From CAZADH01 sp964483805 (GTDB lineage Bacteria > Muiribacteriota > Ozemobacteria > Ozemobacterales > Ozemobacteraceae), in the NCBI GenBank assembly GCA_964483805.1, contig CAZADH010000087.1, forward strand, positions 1 to 20,793: a stretch of DNA of 20,793 nt, in the 5' to 3' direction. Every line of letters begins with the position of its first letter. The first letter of the stretch is position 1. The notes beneath the pieces are model-generated. The model ran no database searches and was not told the origin of the DNA. It was given only the letters and a program-made list of their open reading frames with translations. The translations under genes were made by a program, and so were the position numbers. Below, in pieces: positions 7,234-14,693 of the stretch.

Positions 7234-8178
7234 ATGGCACGAAAACTGGTTATCATCGGCAGTGGCCCGGCGGGCCTGACCGCGGCGATTTACGCGGCGC
7301 GCGCCAACCTTGCACCGCTTCTCTTCGAAGGCCTGACCATGGGGGGGCAACCCGGTGGGCAGTTGATGACCACGACCGATATCGAGAATTTCCCGGGGTT
7401 TGCCAAGGGGATCGGCGGACCCGAGTTGATGATGGCGATGCGCGAGCAGGCCGTCCGCTTCGGGGCCGAGCTGGTGACCGCCGACGTCGAGCGTGTCGCG
7501 CTGGGCAGCCAGCCGTTCAAGGTGATCAGCGGTGATCGCCAGGAGGACGCGCATGCGGTGATCATCGCCACCGGTGCCACCGCGCGGGTTCTCGATCATC
7601 CGTCGGTGAAGCGGATGTGGGGCAAGGGCGTGTCGGCGTGTGCCACCTGCGACGGCGCGTTGCCGCCATTTCGCAACCAACCGCTGGCCGTGATCGGCGG
7701 CGGTGACTCGGCGGTCGAAGAGGCCACCTTTCTGACCCGTTTCGCCAGCAAGGTGACGATCATCCACCGTCGCGACTCGTTGCGGGCGAGCAAGGCCATG
7801 CAGAACCGTGCCAAAGAGAACGCGAAGATCGAGTTCGCCTGGAACTGCGTCGTCGACGAGGTGCTTGGCGATGCGCACGTGATCGGCGTCCGCCTCAAAG
7901 ATGTAAATACAGGAGCTTTACGCGAGATTCCGGCCCGCGGCGTGTTCATGGGCATTGGCCACACCCCCAACACGGCGTTTCTGGCGGGGCAGTTGCAGCT
8001 CAATGAAGCCGGATACATCGAGGTCAAGCATCCCTCGACCGCCACCTCGGTCGACGGCGTGTTTGCCGCGGGCGACGTCATGGACCCCCACTATCGCCAG
8101 GCCATCACCTCGGCCGGGTCGGGGTGCGCGGCCGCCCTCGATGCCGAGCGGTGGTTGGGCAGTTGGGGCTTGGGCTGA
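7234..8178 (+). CDS. trxB: Thioredoxin reductase (NADPH, FAD)
   Basis: 314 residues, the usual length. A GGAGG at 7220-7224 precedes the ATG by 9 nt. The FAD-binding GSGPAGLTAA is at residues 9-18. The redox-active disulfide is CATC (Cys136 and Cys139, within SACATCDGA). The NADPH domain shows GGGDSAVEEA and HRRD, and the C-terminal FAD motif is GVFAAGDVMDPHYRQAITSAGSGC. The enzyme reduces thioredoxin with NADPH in the cytosol, supporting ribonucleotide reductase and disulfide repair. It has its own promoter and converges on the sensor kinase gene with only 6 bp between stop codons and no terminator. A seven-G run at 7341-7347 lies in the codons of TMGGQ. Codons for DVNTGALR around 7901-7922 are unusually AT-rich (GTA AAT ACA, TTA). 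Confidence 0.95.
   Translation: MARKLVIIGSGPAGLTAAIYAARANLAPLLFEGLTMGGQPGGQLMTTTDIENFPGFAKGIGGPELMMAMREQAVRFGAELVTADVERVALGSQPFKVISGDRQEDAHAVIIATGATARVLDHPSVKRMWGKGVSACATCDGALPPFRNQPLAVIGGGDSAVEEATFLTRFASKVTIIHRRDSLRASKAMQNRAKENAKIEFAWNCVVDEVLGDAHVIGVRLKDVNTGALREIPARGVFMGIGHTPNTAFLAGQLQLNEAGYIEVKHPSTATSVDGVFAAGDVMDPHYRQAITSAGSGCAAALDAERWLGSWGLG
7902..7911. repeat. Palindromic motif TGTAAATACA inside trxB
   Basis: Exact TGTAAATACA inside trxB. With downstream GGAGCTTTACG it resembles the intergenic element at 18421-18440 (GTAAATAC, one variable base, GGA, then TTTACG after two further bases). Confidence 0.65.
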
Positions 8179-8184
8179 CGTCGT

Positions 8185-10320
8185 TCACGACCCGGGCAAC
8201 AGCCGCTGCAGCGTTGCCCGCAGTTCGTTGATCTCGAACGGTTTCTGCAGAAAGACCGGTGGGTTCTCGCCCGCGAACGCCTGAATCAACTCGCGTTGGC
8301 CGTAACCGCTCGAGACGATGACGGGCAGGTCTTTGCGCAGCCCGCGCATCTGGCGAAACGCGACATCGCCGGTGACGCGCGGCATCGTGAAATCAAGGAT
8401 GACGGCCACGATCTTCCTGGTCTCGCGCCGGAAGATCTCGATGGCGGCGTCGCCGTCTTCGGCGGTGAGCACCTCGAATCCGAACATGGTCAGAAACTTC
8501 GTGGTCACCCGCAAGACCGCTTCTTCGTCATCGACGACCAGGATGGTGCCGTGGCCACGCCAACAGGTCATCTTGACCGGTGGACTGACCTCGGCGCGCT
8601 CAGCGGATGTGTGGTCGAGCGGGAACAACACGGTGAAGGTCGTTCCCTTGCCGACGGTGCTGTCGACCTTGATTGTGCCCTTGTGGCCGCGAACGATGCC
8701 CATGACCGTGGGCAGGCCCAGACCGCGCCCGGTGAACTTCGTCGTGTAGAATGGGTCGAAGAGCCGCTCGTAGGTTTCGGCAGTCATGCCGCAGCCATTG
8801 TCACGCACCGAGAGGCACGCGTACGTGCCGGCCGGCAGGGTGGTTCCGGGTGTGGGCCGAAAATACCGCTCGGTGGCCTCGAGGAATGCGTGGTCACATT
8901 CCCGTGTGAACGTGCAGACGGTTACCTCGCCGGCCTGGTTGCCGATCGCCTCGGCCGCATTGACGACGAGGTTGTTGACCACCTGGCGGATCTGCGCCGG
9001 GTCACCGCGAAACGTCGGCAGGTCAACGGTCAGTTCATAGATCAACCGGGTTTTGGCGGCCAGTGCTCCCGGCAGGAACTGGCCCATGTCGCGAACCAAC
9101 GACGACAACTCGATGGGCCGATTGGCGAACTTGCCCCGGCCCGAATAGGCGAGCATCTGGTTGGCGAGGTCGGCCGCGCGGCGCCCGGCCTGCAGAACGC
9201 GTTGGAGCAGGTCGCGCTCGGGCATGCTGGGGGGAATCTTGAGCAACGCCAGCTCGGTGTTGCCCATGATTGTCATCAGGATATTGTTGAAGTCGTGCGC
9301 GATGCCGCCGGCCAACATGCCAAGACTTTCGAGCTTACGTGCATACAATGTATGCTTCTCATGGTTGCTGCGCTCGAGCTCGGCCTGCTTGCGGGAAGTG
9401 ATGTCTTGCACGAACCCGATCATGCGCAGCGGTTTGCCGGTCGCCGGGTCGGTGATCACCCGGCCGCTCGTGGCCGCCCATTTGACGCGGCCATCCGGCA
9501 TACGCAGGCGCATCTCGATGTCGGCCTCTGGGGTGCGGCCGTCGATGATGGCGCGCGCCCGCTGATTGACGAATGCGCGGTCGTCCTCGTGGATCAGGCT
9601 CAGGAATGAAGTGAAGGTGTTCGCGATACTGCCCTCTTCCCGTTCGACGAGTTTGAAGAGCTGGGCGCTCGGGAGGAGAGCGTCGGTCTCGAGGTTCCAG
9701 TCGAAACCGGCCGTGCGACTGATCTGTTGGACCTCCAGGAGGGCGCTCTCGGACTCGATTCGTTCATCGAGACGGTGGCGCAACAGCAGCGTGTGCTCGG
9801 CCATTTCGGCGAGAAAGCGCGCCAGGTGGGTGTTGTATTCGAGAATCTCGTCGACGCGGGAGCGGGCCAGGAGCGGGACGCGATCGAGGGCGGCCAGGTA
9901 GTCGACCCGGTCGAAGCCGTATCGACGGGCCTGTTCGATGAAGAACGCGCGGTCAGGCACCTCGCCCTCGTAGAAGAATTGACCAAGAAACAGTGTGGCC
10001 AACACGCGCTGATGCACGAGAATGGGAATCCCAATGTCCCACATGCCGTTGGCACACCGGCAGCCGTACCGCTCGCCGCCGCGGGTGCGCTGGCTGATCG
10101 CCAGATCGCTCTCGATGCAGCGTTGTCGCGATTCGGGGTTGGCGCGGTGAAACTTCACGCAGATGTCCTGCCAACCCGCACCGACCAGGACCTTGCCGTC
10201 GATGGCGTCGATGATGCCGATCGGTACCCTGGCGGCCCGGTACAGCGCCTCGGTCATCTCTTGAACGCGTGACAGGTCGACGAGATCGCCGAGTCGGTTG
10301 GGGGTTGCCGTTTGGTGCAT
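8185..10320 (-). CDS. Hybrid sensor histidine kinase: PocR-PAS-HisKA-HATPase-receiver
   Basis: 711 residues, cytosolic (no transmembrane segments). ATG at 10320 follows GAGGTGAG. Residues about 12-170 form a PocR domain with Cys54, Cys68, Cys87 and Cys89 in the pattern typical of this ligand or metal sensing domain. About 200-315 is a PAS fold ending VQDITSRKQAELERS. The H-box is LGMLAGGIAHDFNNILMTI (His about 341). The ATPase has N-box VNNLVVNAAEA, RDNGCGM and GRGLGLPTVMG. A C-terminal receiver (about 590-711) begins TILVVDDEEAVL, with phospho-acceptor Asp in VILDFTMP and Lys in FLQKPF. The HDFNN form and attached receiver are typical of hybrid kinases that act in phosphorelays. No separate response regulator or HPt lies next to it, so its output is unknown. 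Confidence 0.92.
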   Translation of the reverse strand: MHQTATPNRLGDLVDLSRVQEMTEALYRAARVPIGIIDAIDGKVLVGAGWQDICVKFHRANPESRQRCIESDLAISQRTRGGERYGCRCANGMWDIGIPILVHQRVLATLFLGQFFYEGEVPDRAFFIEQARRYGFDRVDYLAALDRVPLLARSRVDEILEYNTHLARFLAEMAEHTLLLRHRLDERIESESALLEVQQISRTAGFDWNLETDALLPSAQLFKLVEREEGSIANTFTSFLSLIHEDDRAFVNQRARAIIDGRTPEADIEMRLRMPDGRVKWAATSGRVITDPATGKPLRMIGFVQDITSRKQAELERSNHEKHTLYARKLESLGMLAGGIAHDFNNILMTIMGNTELALLKIPPSMPERDLLQRVLQAGRRAADLANQMLAYSGRGKFANRPIELSSLVRDMGQFLPGALAAKTRLIYELTVDLPTFRGDPAQIRQVVNNLVVNAAEAIGNQAGEVTVCTFTRECDHAFLEATERYFRPTPGTTLPAGTYACLSVRDNGCGMTAETYERLFDPFYTTKFTGRGLGLPTVMGIVRGHKGTIKVDSTVGKGTTFTVLFPLDHTSAERAEVSPPVKMTCWRGHGTILVVDDEEAVLRVTTKFLTMFGFEVLTAEDGDAAIEIFRRETRKIVAVILDFTMPRVTGDVAFRQMRGLRKDLPVIVSSGYGQRELIQAFAGENPPVFLQKPFEINELRATLQRLLPGS
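9341..9355. repeat. AT-rich inverted repeat GCATAC-AAT-GTATGC
   Basis: Perfect 6-bp arms around AAT inside the sensor kinase gene. The 10-mer CATACAATGT in it recurs exactly at 12955-12964 in the lipoprotein gene. Confidence 0.6.
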
Positions 10321-10483
10321 TGCTGCTCACCTCAGGGTACCGAATTCCTGGAAACTGCAAGACGGTTCGGGCGGGAGGTGACAGTAGTGCGGCGGGAAAA
10401 GAACTTGGTTGAAGTATGATCTTGCCGATCCAGTGTCGTCTCTTTTGCCGCGCAATTCAAGGGGGGATGATACGATTGTTGCA

Positions 10484-10527
10484 CAAAACCCCCGATGGGC
10501 TCATGACGAGCACCACCGGGGGTTTGT
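10484..10527 (-). terminator. Rho-independent terminator of rpmB
   Basis: AAACCCCCG (10486-10494) and CGGGGGTTT (10517-10525) pair, with an inner GCTC/GAGC stem. Reading on the minus strand from rpmB, the stem is followed by TTTTG. It lies about 60 nt past the rpmB stop. The remainder of 10321-10583 shows no gene. Confidence 0.7.
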
Positions 10528-10583
10528 CGCGGACCGCTTCGGTTCAGTGCGCTGGGATCAGCACTCCGGCACCGAAGGTCGAA

Positions 10584-10772
10584 TCAGCCGTGTACCACCT
10601 TGTCGCTGCCGAGGCAGCGCGTGCAGATGTACTTGCGGGTGATCTTCCCGTCGACGAGAACGCGCTTGCGCTGCAGGTTGATGTTCCAGCGGCGCTTCGA
10701 GCGGCGATGCGAGTGGCTGAGTTGGTACCCATAATGGGGCCCGCGTTCACAGACGATGCAGATCTTGGCCAT
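10584..10772 (-). CDS. rpmB: 50S ribosomal protein L28 (zinc-binding form)
   Basis: 62 residues from ATG at 10772, preceded by AAAGGGGAC. An in-frame ATG at 10814 would add an extra N-terminus unlike L28 and is rejected. The start MAKICIVCERGPHYGYQLSH and the basic middle (SHRRSKRRWNINLQRKRV) identify L28. Cys5, Cys8, Cys50 and Cys53 form the two CxxC pairs of the zinc-containing (C+) variant. Bacteria that also carry a zinc-free copy usually express that one under zinc limitation, but no second copy or Zur site is visible here. It is monocistronic, with its own promoter and terminator. Confidence 0.96.
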   Translation of the reverse strand: MAKICIVCERGPHYGYQLSHSHRRSKRRWNINLQRKRVLVDGKITRKYICTRCLGSDKVVHG

Positions 10773-10804
10773 GACAATGTCCCCTTTCAAAACGGTAGAC
10801 TCAT

Positions 10805-10833
10805 ATACTAGCAAAACTCGCGTATCTATGCAA
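10805..10833 (-). promoter_or_regulatory. Promoter of rpmB
   Basis: Minus strand TTGCAT (10833-10828), 17-bp spacer, TAGTAT (10810-10805). A transcript starting near 10798 gives a leader of about 25 nt to the ATG at 10772. Confidence 0.75.
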
Positions 10834-10853
10834 GCGCTCTGTCATACTGTTTG

Positions 10854-10862
10854 TGGTACAAT
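10854..10862 (+). promoter_or_regulatory. Extended -10 promoter of the aminopeptidase gene
   Basis: TGGTACAAT: TG extension then TACAAT at 10857-10862, with no good -35. It is divergent from the rpmB promoter, with about 20 bp between the rpmB -35 and this element. Expected leader about 40 nt. Confidence 0.55.
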
Positions 10863-10910
10863 GTTGTGCCGGTTCGTGCCGGCACCCACTGTAACCCCAA
10901 GGAGCGCCCC

Positions 10911-12347
10911 GTGACCATGATCGACATTCGTATCGCCGCTGCCGTACCTCCTCGTGCCCAAGCCGTCGTGGCCCTGCTCGTCCATCCGCTCGACCCGAAG
11001 GGATCGGCGACTCTGGCCGCCTTGAAGACACCGGCGCGAGAACTGACGGTGCGGGGCGACGGGTCGTGGTTCAACAACGATCGCTACTGCTTCAAGGTTG
11101 CGGTGGCGGCCGACGACTGGCAGTGGCGCGATCGGTTTGCCGAGGGGCTCGCCCGCGCTCTGTTGGCCGCCAACGAACGCAAATATGCGCATGTCGCCGT
11201 CATCCTGCCGCAGGTCATCGAGAACGACGAGGCCGCTTTCGATCAGGTGGTTTCGTTGGTCGATGAGCTGCGGTACGACGCCGAGGCATTCAAAGCGGCG
11301 CGCGGTGACAAGAGTCCGATCGGCATCGTCGAGGTCAGCTTCGTGGCGACCTCGCGAAAAGCCGAACAGCGGCTCGCGGCACGCCTGCCGTTGGTGCGGG
11401 CGGTGGCCGAGGGGCGGATGTTGGCACGCCGTCTCGTCGATCTGCCGCCGAATCTGCTCAACCCCGAAGAGCTTCTGCGCGAGGCGACCTCGCTGGGCCG
11501 GCTCGGTATCAAGGTCGAAGCGTTGCCCGCATCGATCGTGTCGGCGATGGGTGGCGTCATGGCCGTCGGCCGCGGCAGCGCCCAACCCCCGCGTTTCATT
11601 GTCCTCGAACTGAACGGCAAACGGCGCGAGGCGCCGGTGGTTCTCGTGGGCAAAGGGGTCACCTTCGATTCAGGCGGGTTGTCGCTCAAATCGCACGATG
11701 GCATGGCCCACATGAAAAACGATATGGCCGGTGCGGCGGCGGTCCTGGGCACGTTTTCGGCACTGGCGCGGGTGAAGTGCCGGCGCCGGGTCATCGGGTT
11801 GATTCCGGCCGTCGAGAATATGCCCGACGGCGACGCGTTTCGCGTCGGGGATGTCCTGACCATGTTCGACGGGCGGACCGTCGAGATCAACGACACCGAT
11901 GCCGAGGGGCGGTTGATCCTGGCCGATGCGTTGGCTTACGCGCAACGTCTCGCGCCGCGCTTGACGATCGATGTGGCCACCCTCACCGGCGCAATCTGTG
12001 TGGCGTTGGGCGAGCAATATTCGGGGTTGTTCTCGGCCGATGCCAAACTGCGCGATGCCGTGGTGGCGGCGGCACAGCGGGCCGGCGAGCGTCTGTGGCC
12101 GATGCCCCTCGATCCGCTCTTCCTCGACCAGATGAAGGGAACGCTGGCCGATTTCCGCAATACCTCGGGAAAACGCTACGGCGGGGCCTGCACGGCAGCG
12201 GCGTTTCTCGCCGCGTTCGCCCCGGTGCCGTGGGCGCATCTCGACATCGCGGGGCCGGTCTGGACCGACGCGGCGCGGCCGGGATTCCCGGCCGGGGCCA
12301 CCGGCTACGGGGTGCGCACCCTGGTCCATTTGATCGACGCATTGTGA
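10911..12347 (+). CDS. pepA: Leucyl aminopeptidase (M17 family)
   Basis: 478 residues from GTG at 10911, chosen because AAGGAG (10899-10904) is 6 nt upstream; the ATG at 10917 is the alternative. A further upstream in-frame ATG lies inside the promoter and is rejected. The N-terminal half is the M17 regulatory or hexamerisation domain. The C-terminal half has the dimetal site: GKGVTFDSGGLSLKS (about 246-260), MAHMKNDMAGAAAVLG, and the hallmark NDTDAEGRLILADAL (about 325). The enzyme removes N-terminal Leu and other residues from peptides in the cytosol as a hexamer, using two Mn or Zn ions. E. coli PepA also binds DNA in recombination and transcription; nothing here tests that. It would be a natural downstream partner of peptides trimmed by the tricorn protease, though the two genes are not linked in an operon. 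Confidence 0.95.
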   Translation: MTMIDIRIAAAVPPRAQAVVALLVHPLDPKGSATLAALKTPARELTVRGDGSWFNNDRYCFKVAVAADDWQWRDRFAEGLARALLAANERKYAHVAVILPQVIENDEAAFDQVVSLVDELRYDAEAFKAARGDKSPIGIVEVSFVATSRKAEQRLAARLPLVRAVAEGRMLARRLVDLPPNLLNPEELLREATSLGRLGIKVEALPASIVSAMGGVMAVGRGSAQPPRFIVLELNGKRREAPVVLVGKGVTFDSGGLSLKSHDGMAHMKNDMAGAAAVLGTFSALARVKCRRRVIGLIPAVENMPDGDAFRVGDVLTMFDGRTVEINDTDAEGRLILADALAYAQRLAPRLTIDVATLTGAICVALGEQYSGLFSADAKLRDAVVAAAQRAGERLWPMPLDPLFLDQMKGTLADFRNTSGKRYGGACTAAAFLAAFAPVPWAHLDIAGPVWTDAARPGFPAGATGYGVRTLVHLIDAL

Positions 12348-12370
12348 GCGACGCGACGATCGACTATTAA
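12342..12370 (+). promoter_or_regulatory. Possible promoter of the Ig-like lipoprotein gene
   Basis: TTGTGA at 12342-12347 (overlapping the pepA stop codon), 17-bp spacer, TATTAA at 12365-12370. No terminator is visible after pepA, so readthrough from pepA is also likely. Confidence 0.45.
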
Positions 12371-12420
12371 CCAAACGACGCACCGAACCGATACCTGCGA
12401 GGATCGAGGAGGTGTCGGTC

Positions 12421-14298
12421 ATGGTTACGGTCAGATCAAACCGCCTGCTGGCAGGCGTCGTCTTGCTGGCATGGCTCGCGGCAACGCTCGCCGGTTGCAC
12501 CAATACGAACGGGCTCGGATCCAGTGCGCTCACCAACCCCCTGGCGTCGAGCGACACGTCGCTCCTGTCCGGCAGCAACGGGACCAGCACCGGCACCGGC
12601 AATCGGGCCGACTCGGTCTCGACGGGAACCAGTACGGGCACGGGAACGCAAATCAACAGCGGTTCGCAAGCGCCCATCGGCGCCAACCATGCTCCGCTCA
12701 TCAACGTCTATGCGAACAGGGCGATCGTCAACCGCGGCGAACAGGTGCAACTGCGTGGTGAAGCCGTCGATCCCGACGGCGACATCCTGAAATTCAACTG
12801 GTTGGCCTCGAGTGGCGTGATCGTCTCGCAGAACAACGGCAATGCCGTCTGGCAAGCGCCCGATCTGGGAACCAACGCGGAATTGACGTGCGTCGTCACC
12901 GACAACAAGGGCGGCTCGGCCACGGGACGCGTGCAGGTGCAGGTGCTCGGTGGACATACAATGTCTTTACAAGTGCTCGTCGACCGTTCGGCCCTCGCGG
13001 CAGCCGGCGCCTATGTCTCCGACCTCGGCCCGCAGTGGGCGGCGGCGGCGCAGGCCCGCATCACCATCACGGCGCGCAATGCCGTCACCGTCACCGACGA
13101 GAGCGGTCGGGCCACCATCGATTTCTCGCAGAACGATGCCGCGGTGGCCAGCCAGGCGGCCGACGTGCGCGTGCAATACCTCGAATGGGACATCACCTAT
13201 CGGCTCGGGTCCCTGCCGGCAACGGGGCGCATCACCGACCAGGTCTTCCTGTTGCCCGGTATCGATGGCATGAACGTGGCCATCGGCAAAGGCGATTCGT
13301 TCCGCGGCAACCTCGGTGGCGTGCAGTTTGCCGCCTTTTCCACGGTGGCCGGTGAGAACCAGGTGTTGCGCGAAGTGTCGGTCGAGGCGGGCGGCCGGTC
13401 GGCGACTGCCAATGGTCCGACCAATGTCGTCACCTCGGTATCGACCGGGCAGGTGCCGGTCTCGGCATCGAAACCCGGATATCAGGCGCTCAACGGTATC
13501 GATGTCCCGGTGCAGGCCGACGGCGTCACGCTGGTGAGTGTCCGCATGGTGCCGACCAACAGCAGCAGCGGCAACCGGGCGACCATCTCGTATGTGAAAC
13601 CGTACAACGGCCAGATCGAGGTCTCGGTGGTGACGCCGTTCGAAATCGGCTTTGCCCAGGCCATGGAGCCCGAATCGGTCCTGGCCGGGTTCGAATTTGC
13701 CTTGCAGCGTGGGGCAACGGGCAACACGATGACCTTCACCGGGGCGCAGTTGCTCAACCGCTTCACCGTCTCGTGGCCGAATCCGCGCACCATGCGCCTC
13801 TCGCCCCGCAGTCCGCTCGCGGCCCGCACAAAATACTCCCTGGTGATCAACCGCCTCGAGGCGCGTTGCACCGATGGGCGCGTGCTCAGCGGGTACCAGG
13901 GGGTCTATGGCAACTTCACCACCGGTGACGACAGCGCGCCGCGGATCCTATCGACCAGCCCCAGCAACGGGACCGTCGGGGTCGGGCGGTGGGGGCCGTT
14001 CGAGATCGTCTTCGACCAACCCATGGACCCGAATTCACTGCTTGCCGACACCCGCCTGGTCGTGCTGAATCTGGCCAACAACAGCACCGTCAGCGTCAAC
14101 CAGGCCGGCCTGAGCGAGAAGTTCTCGATCCAATGGCGCAACGACAACTCTGTGGTGTCTTTGACCCCGCGCCAGGCGCTGCGGGCGCACACACCGTATC
14201 GCGTGCAACTGATCTCGACCAGTCTGACCAGTCGGGCCGGCCGGCGTCTCAGCGACGCAATGGCGCAGATGGGCCAGTTTGTCACCGGCGATCTCTGA
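12421..14298 (+). CDS. Large lipoprotein with Ig-like domains (PKD-like and two SbsA/Big_5-like)
   Basis: 625 residues from ATG 12421, with GAGGAGG at 12406-12412; the in-frame GTG at 12412 overlaps that site and is less likely. The signal peptide ends in lipobox LAGC (Cys26). A Ser/Thr/Gly/Asn-rich tether follows (about 27-80), with TGTGTQ-type repeats. Residues about 83-165 form a PKD/cadherin-like Ig fold (VDPDGDILKFNW ... DNKGGSATGRV). A middle region (about 170-375) is unassigned. Two Ig-like repeats of the SbsA or Big_5 type follow: YVKPYNGQIEVSVVTPFEIGFAQAME and LSTSPSNGTVGVGRWGPFEI with FDQPMDPNSL, each ending with a phrase of the form RT.YSL or HTPYRVQL. This is probably an outer-membrane-anchored surface or adhesion protein. 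An AT-rich inverted repeat occurs at 12953-12965. Confidence 0.85.
   Translation: MVTVRSNRLLAGVVLLAWLAATLAGCTNTNGLGSSALTNPLASSDTSLLSGSNGTSTGTGNRADSVSTGTSTGTGTQINSGSQAPIGANHAPLINVYANRAIVNRGEQVQLRGEAVDPDGDILKFNWLASSGVIVSQNNGNAVWQAPDLGTNAELTCVVTDNKGGSATGRVQVQVLGGHTMSLQVLVDRSALAAAGAYVSDLGPQWAAAAQARITITARNAVTVTDESGRATIDFSQNDAAVASQAADVRVQYLEWDITYRLGSLPATGRITDQVFLLPGIDGMNVAIGKGDSFRGNLGGVQFAAFSTVAGENQVLREVSVEAGGRSATANGPTNVVTSVSTGQVPVSASKPGYQALNGIDVPVQADGVTLVSVRMVPTNSSSGNRATISYVKPYNGQIEVSVVTPFEIGFAQAMEPESVLAGFEFALQRGATGNTMTFTGAQLLNRFTVSWPNPRTMRLSPRSPLAARTKYSLVINRLEARCTDGRVLSGYQGVYGNFTTGDDSAPRILSTSPSNGTVGVGRWGPFEIVFDQPMDPNSLLADTRLVVLNLANNSTVSVNQAGLSEKFSIQWRNDNSVVSLTPRQALRAHTPYRVQLISTSLTSRAGRRLSDAMAQMGQFVTGDL
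12953..12971. repeat. AT-rich element: GACAT-ACA-ATGTC followed by CTTTACA-type motif
   Basis: Inverted repeat GACAT/ATGTC around ACA, overlapping TGTCTTTACA (one mismatch to TGTATTTACA). ACAATGT then (C/A)TTTAC is shared with the element at 17927-17939 read on the opposite strand. Confidence 0.55.
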
Positions 14299-14324
14299 GC
14301 GACACACGAAAGGACTCCTGACCC

Positions 14325-14642
14325 ATGTGGATGGAAGCGGTAGCGGTTGGCGACCTTCCGGTCGGTGGCACGAAGCGCGTCGAATTTGGCAAGACCGCGG
14401 TACTGGTGATCCACGCGCCGGGCGGATGGCACGCCATGGCCGATCGCTGTCCACATCAGGAGCAGTCGATGGTCGACGGCGACGTCGGGGAGCGCACTAT
14501 CGAATGCCCATGGCATTCGGTTGTCGTTGATCTGGCCAGCGGTGCCGTCCGCAACGACATGGGCTTTCTCGGTCTCGAACCGGTGACCGTCTATCGATGC
14601 GAGGTTCGCGGCGACCGCCTCTGGATCGACGTGCCCGCCTGA
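14325..14642 (+). CDS. Rieske-type [2Fe-2S] ferredoxin
   Basis: 105 residues, ATG at 14325 behind AAGGAC. The Rieske cluster ligands are present as CPH (Cys42, His44) and CPWH (Cys61, His64), separated by 16 residues, in the context ADRCPHQ and ECPWHSVVVDLASG. Length and layout match stand-alone Rieske ferredoxins of the NirD/BphA3 type, which deliver electrons to oxygenases or act as small subunits of nitrite reductase. Neither an oxygenase nor a reductase is next to it, so the partner is unknown. It follows the Ig-like lipoprotein by 26 nt on the same strand and may be cotranscribed. It converges on the sugar transferase, with 51 nt between and no clear terminator. Confidence 0.92.
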   Translation: MWMEAVAVGDLPVGGTKRVEFGKTAVLVIHAPGGWHAMADRCPHQEQSMVDGDVGERTIECPWHSVVVDLASGAVRNDMGFLGLEPVTVYRCEVRGDRLWIDVPA

Positions 14643-14693
14643 GTCTTGCGGTTGGGAGCCACGCCCGGCGCCTCGCCTGGGTCCGTGGGTTGC

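Noticed and set aside
8296..9609. Long plus-strand open frame of 437 codons opposite the sensor kinase
   Set aside because: Antisense to conserved histidine kinase and receiver motifs; such frames arise from GC-rich codon bias, and its protein has no recognisable motif.
10321..10583. tRNA, riboswitch or small gene between the kinase and rpmB
   Set aside because: Only the rpmB terminator is recognisable; no cloverleaf, aptamer core or convincing reading frame.
10851..10910. Upstream in-frame ATG for the aminopeptidase at 10851
   Set aside because: It lies in the -10 element; AAGGAG at 10899 points to GTG 10911.
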